Source: Amycolatopsis alba DSM 44262 | GTDB taxonomy: Bacteria; Actinomycetota; Actinomycetes; Mycobacteriales; Pseudonocardiaceae | Reading direction: 5' to 3' | Length of the DNA: 64,000 bases | NCBI RefSeq assembly: GCF_000384215.1 | Contig: NZ_KB913032.1 | Location: 62,001-126,000, forward strand | Shown: in pieces, positions 33,701 through 45,700 of the stretch | How positions within the stretch are numbered: position 1 is the first letter of the stretch | Layout of the letters: each line of letters starts with the position of its first letter | The notes under the pieces: generated by a model | The model's database searches: none | Seen by the model: the letters and a program-made list of their open reading frames with translations, nothing else | What the model was told of the DNA's origin: nothing | Program-made: the position numbers and the translations under genes

Positions 33701-36700
33701 CGACGGAGGCTCCGGCGGTTCCGCCGCCGGATCGAGGTCCACCGTGATCACGGCACGCCTGCGCGCCTCCCGTGACAGACCGGCTTCGGGTTCCTCCGGC
33801 TCCGGGACGACACGGATGTTGCGCGCGGGCAGCACTCCCGCTTCGGCCCGCAGCGTGCCCAGCTCACGGCTGATGGCGGCGCGCAACGCGGTGACCGTCG
33901 CTTCCGCGCGTGCGTGGCCGGTCCGCGCGGCCCGCCCGATCCCGAGCACGGCTCCGTTGCCGGCCCCGGCGACGTTCACCGCCGGTGCGGGCAGTCCGTC
34001 CGCGCGCCGTCGTACGGCGGCCGCCGCCACTTCCCGCGCTATTTGGTCCACTGTGGACAAAGCCGCCGGGGAAAGCTCCTTGCTCCCCTCGTCGAAGCGG
34101 ATTTCACCCGCAGGCTCGTCGGCGAGCCGCACCGCGCCGTCCAGGTCGCCGGTCGACTTCCCGAACGCGTAGCCGCGCGGCAGGGTCCCCGTCTCCTCCT
34201 TCACGATGCGCGGCCCGATCGGGAGCGCCCGGCCGCCGGAGCCGGTGAGGCGCACCCAGTTCCCCTTCGGCGCGACCACCGGCCGTCCGGCCGCGTCGAC
34301 CCCCACCTTCCCGGTCACCACGAGGTGGCCAGGGCCGTCGGGGTCGGACGTGTCGGGCACGAAGTACACCGGGCCGTCGGGCGCGACGGCCTCCACGTCG
34401 ATCCCCCGCGCCCGCAATTCGGCGAGCACCTCGGCCGCGAACGACTTGCCGCGGCCGGCCCCGGCCCCGCACGACGCGAACATCAACGGCTTCTCGCCGT
34501 CCCACCGGCCTTCGTCCCTGGCGGTCACCAGCAGGGCGGCGACGTCGGACGGGCTCAGCGGCGTACTCCCGGTTTCCGGGGTGCTGTGGACCGGGGCACC
34601 GTTCGCGTCTCCGTGGGCGAGGAAGGTGAAGTACCTGTCATCGGAGGGCCAGCGACCGACGACGCCGTCCAGCCGCGGGTCGGCCAGCCGGATCCCGTGG
34701 TTTCCCGCGAGCGGGATCGCCGGAACGGCACTCGCGGCGATCGGGTTCGGCCGCACCGTGATCACGGCACGCCGACGGCGTTCCTCCGGCGTCGAGCGCG
34801 GATCGTCCGGTGCCTCGGTGAGGTCACGTCCCTTCGACGACGCCGTCACCCGGACCGTCGGGACACCCTCGGCGACGGGATCCTGGTCGGAGGCGACCTT
34901 GACCACCTGATCGCCGCCCTGGAGCCGGTTCAGCTCTTCCCCGATCTCCTCGACCAGCATGGACCGGACCGCGTCGGCCCGCTCCTTCCCCTTCTTGACC
35001 GCACCGCCCGGTACGGCGAAGGCGCCGTTGCCGTATCCGGTGACGGTCACCGCCGGAATCGGCAACCCGTTGGCGTTGCGCCAGATCGCCGCTCTCGCCA
35101 CCCGCGTCGCGACCGAGCGGAAGGTCTGCACGTCGGACTCGCGCGGATCGCTGGATCCCGTGTCGAACGCGACCTGCGCGGACCATTCGGTCGCGGCCCC
35201 TTGCCCGCCCGAGACCACGAAGGTCATCAGGTTCGGCATGATGAACATGTCCGGGTCGTCATAGACCGCCCAATGTTCGTGGAACGAGTCGCCGGGTTCC
35301 TTGCTGTACGAAACGAAATGCCAGTTGTCCCGCTCTTTCGGCCAGGTGGCGAGGTTGTACACCCCACCGGCGGCCTCGTTGTAGGCGCGTTGCATCGCCG
35401 GGTCGTCCGGATCGGAGGTCGCGCCGATTTCCGCCAGGGCCCGGAGCTTCCTGACCACATAGAGCTTCAATTCGATTTCTGTGACCGTGGGGGACGCATT
35501 CGCTTTGGCCTGCTGCAGATCGGCGTCGAACCCGTCTTCGAGCACGTCCCACAGCCCGTCGTACTGGGCCAGTGCCTGCTGGATCGCTTCATCGACCTTC
35601 GGCGTGCGAATACGCGCCTGCGGCGAATTCTCCAGGGTGATGTTGAACCGGCCGTCCAGGCTGGTCGCGACGACAGCCGCGAAGTGATAGCCGAAGGGAG
35701 TGCCGTCGTTTTCGATTCCCTTCGCGAAATCGCGACCCATCGAGACGAGGCCCTGCTCGTCGTCGAAAGGAATGGAGTTGGCGCAGTACGCTTCCCCGAC
35801 CGACGGCCAGGCATGCTCGTTGACACCGCTGTCCCGTGCCGCCTGGTCCATTTTCGCCCGGCGCGCGGCGTTCGAAAGCTGGTAGCTCATCGCGCTGCCG
35901 TAGGCCTCCCCAGGGCGGGGCGCACCCGATCCGCCACCGGTCGGCCTGACGTCCTTGCCCACCTGCGCCGCCGCCCAGCGCGGATCCACCGGATCCGGCA
36001 GGTCTTCTTCGGCCTGCGCCGCCATCGCCTCGGCGAGGTGACGTACCCCGGTCACCTCGACACCGTTGGTGGTACTGACGTTTCCGAGCGCGGCGTTCCC
36101 GGCCTTGTTCCTGAAGACCGCGATGTCCGGCAGCGCGCCAAGGACCTCTTGCGCCATGTCACGGCAGATATGGGACGGCTTGTCCCAGAATTTGACGGTC
36201 ACCTTGTTCAGCCGGTGCTCGACTCCCCCTCGCTCGACCACCAGGACCACGTCGTCGTGTACTTCGAGGCTGACGTTGCTGTCCGCCTGCAGCAACCCGG
36301 CCTGCGACGCGGCGATGACGGCGGGCGCGGCGAAGAATTCTTTCGAGGACTCGGCCGCGCCCACCGCGATCGACAGGTCGTCGGCCACCCGCAGGGGAAT
36401 GTGCTCCGACTCGACGTTCTCCTGATGCGGTACGACGAACGGGGTCGAGCGCGCGGTGACCGACAAGGACACGTCGGAGGGATACGTGAAGGCGGGCCCG
36501 GTCGCCGGACCGGTCCGCTCGATCCGGAACACCGTCGTCTCTTCGACGCGTTTCCGGGGCGCACGGCGGTGCGCGGTCGCGATGTCGGAGCCGTCGATGC
36601 GGACCTCGTGCCTGCCCGGCTGCCCGTCCGGGTCACGCCTGCCGGAGATGAGGAAACTGTTCAGCAGGTCCTCCCGCTCCTGGTGGTCCAGTTCCGTTCG

Positions 36701-39700
36701 CGCGGCCACCAGGTTTTCGAGCATCTGCCACAACGTCTCTTCCAGGACGTCGTTGCGGTCGGCGTCGAGGCTCGCGTCACCGCTGCCGCCCGACAGCTCG
36801 ATCGACGGCATCGGCGGGAACATCTCCGGGCGCATCAGATAGGCGTGGGCGACGTCCTCCATCTGCCGGGCGATCCGCCACAGCCCGTCCCGCTGCGGCC
36901 CGGTCAGCGTGACCGAACTCCCGGTGAAGTCGATCGTGACCGGCACCAGGAGATCGTCGTACTCGTGCGGATCGTCCTCGATCGAGGACTCGTCGTCCTG
37001 ATGGGCCGACACGAGCGCGTCGAACACGGAGTCCGTCTGCGAGCCGTCCAGTTCGTTCAAGTCGTCCCAGAACCCGTTGTCCTGCGTGACCTTCGCGGGC
37101 GCGCGCAATCCCTCCCAGTCGATCTCCGCGTAGTCCACAAGGGACTCACGCGTACTGTCGGACGCCGGGCCGGTGTCGTCCAGGACGACCACCCGCGGTT
37201 CGCTTCCCGGAGCGAACCGGATCAGCGGTTCGCGGCCGTGCCCGGCGGTGTCGCCGAGCGGCAGGGTGTGCGTGACGAGGTCGAGCAGCGGCGCGTCCAG
37301 CTCCACGTCGTCGGTCAGGACCGAGCCTCCGCCGTCCGGACGGCGGAGGTGGTGCGTGTCGGTACCGATCACCGGGGCCCAGCCGTTCGCCGTCTGTTCG
37401 TGCACGACGCCGCCGATGAGCCGGTGCCCGGCGGGGAGGGAGTCCGCCAGCGTGGTGTACTCGGCCATCCGCTGCCGGTAGCGGTGCTCGATCCTGTCGC
37501 GCACCTGGGGCGGCAGGCCGGTCAGCTCCGGGAGCCGGGGCTCGAACCGGGCGGCCAGCCCGATCGCCTGCTCCGGCATGCCGAGGTGGACGTCCCACGT
37601 CGTGACCGTGCCCGCCGCGAGCCCCGGCGACGCCTGCCGCCCGCCCCTGAGCAGCGCACGGATCATCTCCGGGTTCACCGGCCGCAGTTCGAACGCCACG
37701 CCCGCGTCGTCCGCGGCCTGCTGAAGCCCGGCCTGCGCTTCCGGATCGAGCCCGAACTCCCGCTCGATCCGCCGTGAGATCGGTTCCGGCGCCGGGATGA
37801 TCGTGGACACGAGGACACCCGGCACCGTGTCGGAGGCGATCACCCGCACGCGGGCGTCCTCGCTCACGCCGTGCCTGGTGAAGACCGTGCGCAGCCTCCG
37901 GACGACCGCCGCCAGCCGCGAGTCACCGCGTCGTCCGCGCACCTCCACCGGGGGCGGCACCTGCTGCGCGGCGATCACCCCGGCGATCTCGTCCAGGTTC
38001 GCTTCGACGGTCTCCGCCACGCCGATGCCGTCTTCCTCCTGCCCCGTCCCGAACGGCATCGAATCGGGGATGGACCGTTCGATCAGGAGCCCGTCCGGCG
38101 TCGGCACGACGTCGAAGCCACCGGGGGCCTGTTCGAACAGCGGCGGGTCGTCGTCGCCGACGACCAGGTAAGGACCGTGCTCGGTCACCGTGATCTCGCC
38201 CGCCGCGGCGAACCCGAAGCCCAGCCACCGGCCGTCACCGGTGACGACGGGCAGGCCGTCCGCGCGGAAGCCGATCCGGCTCGCCACGACCAGTTCGTTC
38301 CGGCCGTCCTGTCCGTCCTGGCCGGGGGTGGACCACACCGCGGTGTTCCCCGCGTACGCGCGGGCGACGATGCCCTTGGCGGCGAGGCCGTGCAGCACCG
38401 TGGACACGTAGCCTTCGATGTCCGGCGACCCCAGTCCGCACGCGACGAAACGCAGCGGCTTCCCGTCGGCCCAGGCGCCCTCGCGGGAAAGCGTGGCGAG
38501 GAGTTCGGTCATCACCGCCGGGGTGATCGGCCGCCCCCGGAACTCCGGCATCCCGCTCGGGCCGGTGTGCGCGACGACCGTGTAGAACCGCGGGTCTTCC
38601 CTGAGACTCTCGACGGCCTGCCGCTGCTGTTCCCGCGCCGCCGGTCCGGTCGCGGGGTCGTCGAGCCAGATCCCGGAATCGTCGCCGAAGCGGGTCGCGC
38701 CGCCCAGGACGGCGTCAGCCAGCTCGGTGGCGGGCTCGACGATGGGCTCCACAGGGGGCGCCGCCTCGGACCGGGCCGGAACCGGAAGGTCGGATGTACT
38801 GGGCACCACGACGGCGTGGTCGCCGAACGTGGTCCGCTCGGTCGTGATGCCGTCGCGTTTCGCCCATGCGGCGAAGGCGTCCGGCGACAGGTAGGCGAAC
38901 TGCGCCTTGATCGGGTCGCTCAGCACGAAGACGGGTTCGCCGCCTGCCTCGGCCGCTTTGAGGAACAGGGCGTGGTCCACAGTGGACACCCGAACCCCGG
39001 AGCCGGACCGGACCCGCTCCCAGAACCTCGTGACCTGCTCGGCGGACCACAGGCGCGAGGCCACCGTCACCTCGCGATCGGACCACAGTTCCCCTCTGGT
39101 CTCTTCCCGCGGCTGCGGCGCGAGCCGCCGGGACATGGCCATCCGGAAGGGCAGGTCCTCGATGCCCGTTTCCCGGCGGCTTCGCCGGTCGAACGCGAGC
39201 GGGAGCACGAAGGGGTAGTTCAGTTCCCACGCGCCGGGAACGACCTTCTTCGTGAGCACCGGCACCGCCGAGTCCCCGCTGGGGCCGAGCCAGATCACCC
39301 CGGCGAGCTTTTGCGCGACACGGCCCCATTCGGTGGTGAGCCGGGCCCAGTCCGCGCGTGCCGCGGCGTCCGAGCGGTTCGCCGCGAGGAGTTCACGCGC
39401 ACGGGTGTCCAAGGCGGCGAACAGTTCGGTGGCTTCGGCGACGCGTTTGCGGGCGAGGTCGCCGATCGTCCTGCCCAGCGGGTGATCGAGCTTGTCCAGC
39501 TGGTGTTTCGGGGTAGTGCGCAGCTGGTGCTCCACGGCGTCGACAACACCCTGCCCGACCGACAGCAGCCCCGCGATCGTCGGGACGACACCGCGGACTT
39601 CGGTGATCGTGACCGCCGCCGCGCACGTGTTCATGAAGTGCTGCTCGTCGTGCCCGGTGGCCGCGAACAGGCTTTCGGTCAGCGCGACGGGATTGTCCAG

Positions 39701-42700
39701 CAAGGCCCGGAACAGCGGGTCCTCCCGCAGGGCTTCGCGGCCCTCGAGGGTGAGGTTCGTCAGTCCCAGCCGCGCCAGGCGCTGCGGCAGCTCCTCCTCG
39801 GACCGGTAGCCGATCCCCTGCACGGTCGACCGGTCGGTGGTGAACGGATCGCGCCCCGCTTCGACGTTCACGGCGAGATCGCCGAGGACCTGCTGGAGAC
39901 GGTCGATCGTGAGCGGTTGCAGCACCCGGCGATCGCGCACGGTCGCCAACCGGAACCGGGAATTGTCCGGGACGTCCCGCTCCCGCGAGGGCACCAGGGC
40001 CGTCACGAGCAGCGCGTCGTTCACCAGTGACCGCACGTTCGCCCGCGTCCCCGGATCGGCGAGGCGGTCCAGATTCGCGTCGATCCGGGTGAGCCCGGCC
40101 GAGATCTCCGCCGAGCCGAGGACCGCGTCGAGGTGGTTCTCCAGGCGGCCGCCGTCGGCCAGCCGCGACAGCTGGTCCAAGCGGAGGCCGAGATCTTCGG
40201 CCGCCAGATTCGGCAACCCGTCGAAGAGCGTGTCGTAGCGATCGGCGAACTCGTCCGCACCGGGAAGCCTGCCGCCGGGCAGCCGGGGGCGCTCCCGGAC
40301 CGAAGCCTCGTGCCACTCCTGGAACGCCCGGTCCAGCCTGCCCGGATCGTTGCCCCAGGCGCGAAGGTCGTCGGTCGCCCTGGCGACGCCGTCCCGCGCC
40401 GTTTCGAGCGCGGTTTCGGAATCCGTGAGGCGCTCGGCGTCGCGGGAGCCTCCAGCTTGGTCGAGCCGGGACCGGAGTACGGCGTGCGCCGCTTCGGCCT
40501 GGCTCAGCTCCTGGCGCGCGCCGAGGAGATTCGCCCACGCGTCGCTCCGCGTGACCGGGAATCCCGTGGCGGCCGTGCCTTTCAGCTTCGGTCCGGGATG
40601 GCCGTTCGCGTCCCGGTCGAGGATCTCGTTCCAGCTCGTGGCGTCCCGCCGCCAGGCCTCGGCGAGGAGAGCGCCCGCGGGCGGCACGATCTCGACGGAG
40701 GTGGTGATCTCGTCACGGAACTCCTCGAACGAGTCACCCGGCTTCGCCAGCAGATCCCGGACCGAGTCCGGGAGCGCGACCGACCGGACGTCGTCACCGT
40801 CCCGCCGCTGGTAGGTGATCGTCCGGACCTTGCCCGCGAGAGCGGGGTCGTCGACGATGGTCTTCAGCGCCGTGTGCCAGACCAGATCCGGGTCCGGATG
40901 CTGCTGCACAAGGGCTTCGACGGCGGTCAGATGCAGGTCGCCGTCCCGTTCGAGCAGCCCGCGGGTGAGGACGTCGACGACCTTCTCGGCCTGCTCCTCG
41001 ACGGTCCTGGGCCGCAGGCCCGGCGCGGTCTGGTCGGCGACCGAAAGCGGGTCGACCTGGCGCAGGTGGATCTCGGACGGCTCGTACCACTTGGCCGCCT
41101 TGGCGACCTGGACGACTTCGAAGGTCGAACCCGGCGGCAGGATCCGTTCGCGGTCCACCGGTACGGCCAAGGCGTCATCGATGACGAACTTGACGTTGCC
41201 CGGCTTGTCCCCGGCGACCAGCACGGCCGGTTCGGTGACGAACCGGCCCTTCCGGAACACGTCCAGTTCCGCGGCCGAACGCCAGGTGCTCACCGTGATC
41301 CGGCCGCGGTCCCCGGCCTCGCGCAGGGCACGCCGCCGGGCGGACGCGATCTTGTCGCGATGCGCACGGGTGTCGCGGCTCGCCAGGTCCGGCGCCAGTT
41401 CACGCGCCTCCCTGACCACCTTGCTCAGGGTGAGCCGGTCCTCGAAGTTGTCCGCCGCGGGGCCGTCGCCGGGGAAGCCGGTGAACGGTGCCGCGATCCT
41501 GGTGGGCGTGGCGCCGATCTGGCGGACCTCCACGTGGAGCTTGCCGCCGATCTCCTCGACCTTGAGCACGTCGAAGGTGGTTCCCGGCGGGAGCAGCACT
41601 TCTTGTTCACTGGGACGGCAGGACGCCGATTGGATGTACGCGGCGTCGTGGACCAGTGCGTGGACGACCACCTTCCGGTCCTGCCCGAAAATGCCGTCGT
41701 CCTGCATGGCGCGGAAGAAGCTCCGGTCGGTGAACCGCTCCCCCTCCTTGAACATCTCCTTGCCGTCCGCGATGGAGAGATACATGACCCTGGTCGCCCG
41801 CCCGGTGTGACGGGCCGGGAACCGGGTGACCGCGGACGCCAGCAGCCGGGACAGCGAGGCCGCGTAGCCAGGCCCTGTCCCGTTCTTCAAGTACTCGTCG
41901 ATGACGGAGAAGTGCGAATGGCTGTACGCCCGGACGGCGGCCAGCTCCGCTTCCCCCACCGACGCCAGATGCGGGTTTTCCCGCAGCACAAGGGAAACCT
42001 GACGCAGGTAGTCGGCCATCTCCGCCTGGGAACGGAACTCCTGTTCGTCCGCTGCCGAGGCGAGGAAGCCCGGTTCGTGTTCGGTGCCGCCGGGCGGCCG
42101 CTCGTACGGCCGGGGGTCTTCGCCGACGAGCGCCTGGGCACGGTCGGAAAGGAGCTGGAGATTCCGGGGTTCGAGGACGACGTCGCCGGTGACGGCGGCC
42201 GCGGTCATCAGGCCGGGCCCGGTCGCGACCCGGCCCGCGCCGTCGGCGTGCTGGAAGACCGGCGCGTCCTGCCCGTCGACGAAGTATTCGTCGTGCAGGC
42301 CGAGGAAATGCCCGAGCTCGTGCGCGAACTGGACCCCGGTCCCGTCCGAGGGCCAGTGCCGCTGATCGGCCGGAGTGCCGGGGGCGGTCACGAAGACCGT
42401 GCCGTGCGCGTCCTCACGGTCGGTGAAGCCGACCTCGACCATCAGCTGTTCGCCGCCGGGCAGCCGGTAGCCCCGGTTGTAGTACTCGTTCACCCCGGCC
42501 CTGACCCGGTCCTTGAAGTTCTCGATGTCCACTTCGGACTGTCCGGTGTCGTCCAGCCGCAGCCGGACGGTGTGCAGCCGGACCGGAACGGGGTCCTCGC
42601 CGTCGCGTTCGACGGTGAACCGGCGCAGGTCGTAGCCGATCGTCGCCTGCCACGGCCGTCCCGAACGGCTCAGCCCGCCGTCTTCGGACCGGACGGTCAC

Positions 42701-45700
42701 CGGCGGCGTGTCCCGCTGCTCGGGGTCCAGCCGGGTCACCGGATTCGCGATCCGGTGCCCGACGGCCACCGCCGGATCCGCCGCCCGCCACCAGTCCCGC
42801 GCCGCGTCCTCGCGGGTCCACGGTTTGCCCGCCGGACGGGTCAGCGAAAGCGGCGACGCGCCGACGGCGAGGCGTACCACCGGATCGACGGGCACCGGCG
42901 CGGCGAACAGCAGGGCCATCGCCCGGTCCGCGGCCGCCGTCAGTTCCTCGGGTGAGGCGTCCGTCCGCTTGGCGAGCTCGCGGTGGATCCGATTCAGGGT
43001 CGTCGACGGCGGGACCGCGTTCCGGTCCTGCTCGGCCGCCGTGAAGACCTGCTCGAACCGGCCGGAGGCGGCGAACAGGGCGTCGGCGATCGCCTCCGGG
43101 TCACGCATCAGGTCCCGGAACAGCGGGTCTTCGCGCAGGGTTTCGACCACCACCGGCGGGGCGTCCATCAGCACGAGTTCGACCAGCCTGCGCGGCAAAG
43201 GAGCGTTCTGGTCGTAGCCCAGGCCGTCCCACGGCGAGCCCTCGGCGGTGAACGGATCCTGTCCATTGTGGATGATGGCGGCGACCTCGGACAGCACGCT
43301 CCGCAGCCTTTGCGGCGTCAGCGGTTCCAGGACCGTGTCACGGGTCGGCGCCAAGGCGGACAGCAGCACGGCGTCGTTGGCCAGCGCCCGCACCCGCCGC
43401 GAGAGCAGCCGAAGCCGTGGCCCGTCCTCGACCGACTCGGCGGCACGGGTTTCCAGCTCCCCGAGTGCGCTGTTCAGCTGTCCCAGCGCCAGATCACGCT
43501 CGAATCGCGGCGTGAGCCCGCCGGTGCCCGCCAGCCGGGAGAACTCGGCGAGAGCGGTGTCGAAGTCCTTTTCGGACAGTGGGAAGCGTTCGAGGTCCGC
43601 CGTGGCCGCGCGGTAGCCCGCCACGAGGTCCGCGGCGGGAATGGGATCCGCACGGCGCGCCGGAGCGGCCGGGACGGGGCCGGTCGGGAAGGGCGTGGTG
43701 CCGGGCGGCCGGACCGTGATGTGCGACGCGCCGGCGCGGAGGGTGCGTTCGAGGTCGGTCGGTCCCTGGACCCAGCGCCCGGCGTTCGGCGCGGGCGCCC
43801 CGAGGACCGCCGAGTACACGTCCTGCACGAAGGTCGTGCAGTTGTGGCTGGTCACCTTGTACTGCCTGCCGGACAGCGTGAGCACCCGCTCCAGTCCCCG
43901 GATGACGTCGTTCGCGCTCACCAGATGATCCGCGGTGTACGTGGTGGGCTTCTCCCGCGCGGGACCCACGTGGACCGTGCCCGGCACGGTCGCCCATTGC
44001 GGGGAAGGCGGATTCTCCGGCGCGAAGTCGATGAGTGTCCCGTCGCCCTCGGGATAGTGGATCTCGATCCACGCGTGGCCCGTGTACTGGGCGCTCACGT
44101 CCCGATGCCGGGTCTTCACCTGGAACCGGAACACCGGCCGGTCCGGGTTCAGCAGCCGCATCCGGTCGAGGGCGTCGGGGAGATCGGTCCGCATGAAGTA
44201 CTGCGCGACGGACCGCTGCTGGACCACCTGCGAGAGGGTGGCGTTCTCGGTCAGCCAGTTCTGGACCGACTGCCCCGGCGGGACGGTCCCGCCCTGCCCG
44301 TCCTGGACGAACGCGACGAGCGCCGACTCGGCCTTCGTGTCGTCCTGCTGATAGGTGAGCCTGATCGGCCGGTATTCGAGGACGACGCCGTGCTCGTCCG
44401 TCGCGGTCTGCAGGGCGGTGCGCAGCGCGGTTTCCAGGTTCGCCCCTCGCCGCTCCGCCAGGGCCGCGTCCTGACCGCGTTTCACCACGATCTCGATCCG
44501 GCGGCCCGCGACCGGCCGGGTGAGCAGTTCCTCGGCCAGTGACCGGACGAACCCCGTGAAGGCGATCGGATCGACAGTGTCCGAGTCACGGGAGAACGTG
44601 ACCTTGGCATGCGGGTCGAGCAGTTCGACGTCGTCCAGCTCCGCGATGCCGCCCACGGCCTCCCGGAGCTGCTTGCCGAGATCCTCGGGGCCGGTCACCA
44701 GCCAGCCGGCCGACGGAGCGGGTGTCCCGGCGGCGCGTTCGAAGAGCCCGCTCGCGAAATGCAGGGAGTTGAACGACAGGGTCCGGTGCGGGGTCCGCAG
44801 ATTCCGCACCGCGTGGTCGAGGGCCCGTAACGTGCCTTCGGCGGAGATCCACACCTCGTAGCTCGCGGACGCGGTGTGCCCGGTGCCGCCGAGCCGGACC
44901 GCCGGGCCGCCGTCGCCGCCCGGCTGGAACCCGATCGTTTCCCCGCCACCGGTCGGCAGCACGAATTCGACCCAGGCGTGGCCTCGGGCGCCGACGAGAC
45001 GGGAAAGCCGCGGCGCCGGGGTGCCGGGATCGACCGACAACCGCAGCACGATGTCCCGGAGCCCGGTGGACAGCGGCAGGTGCCGGTCAAGGTAGGCGAC
45101 CAGCGGGGACGACACCCAGAGGTCCAGGTCCTCGCCGAGCAGCGTCGCCGTCCGCGACAGCCAGGACGTCACCGTCTCGTCCGGCAGGAGACCGAGTTCC
45201 GAGCGGACGTCGCCGTCATCGGACCGGACGAGCGCCATGGTCACCGAGCGCCGCCGCGCCTCGGGGTCGTTCGACACCAGCGGCGGAAGGCCGGTCCGCC
45301 CGGCGGCGGCCGGTTCGACCACCAGGGACGCCTCGGACAGCTGCAACCGCAATGCCTCGGCCACCGCGTTCGCCCTGGCGAGCGCGGTGTCGGTCCGGCC
45401 GACGATCGCGTTGCCGTGGCCCGTGACCCGGATCCACGGCGACGGCAGCGACGGGTCGCGCCTCGTCATCGCTTCGGCCGCCGCCGGCGCCCAGTCGGCG
45501 AACCGTCCGGTCGCGGCGAGGGCGTCGCCGTCCAGGACGCGTGATCCCTTGGCGAAGGTGACCGCGGTGCCGACGACCGGAGCGGCGGGCTCCGTGACCG
45601 TTTCGATGGCGTCTTCGGGGTGTTCGGCGATCTCGACGAATTCGCCGTCCTTGTCCACGTTGACGCCCGCCAGCGCCTGGACGAGATTGATCGTCTGGGT

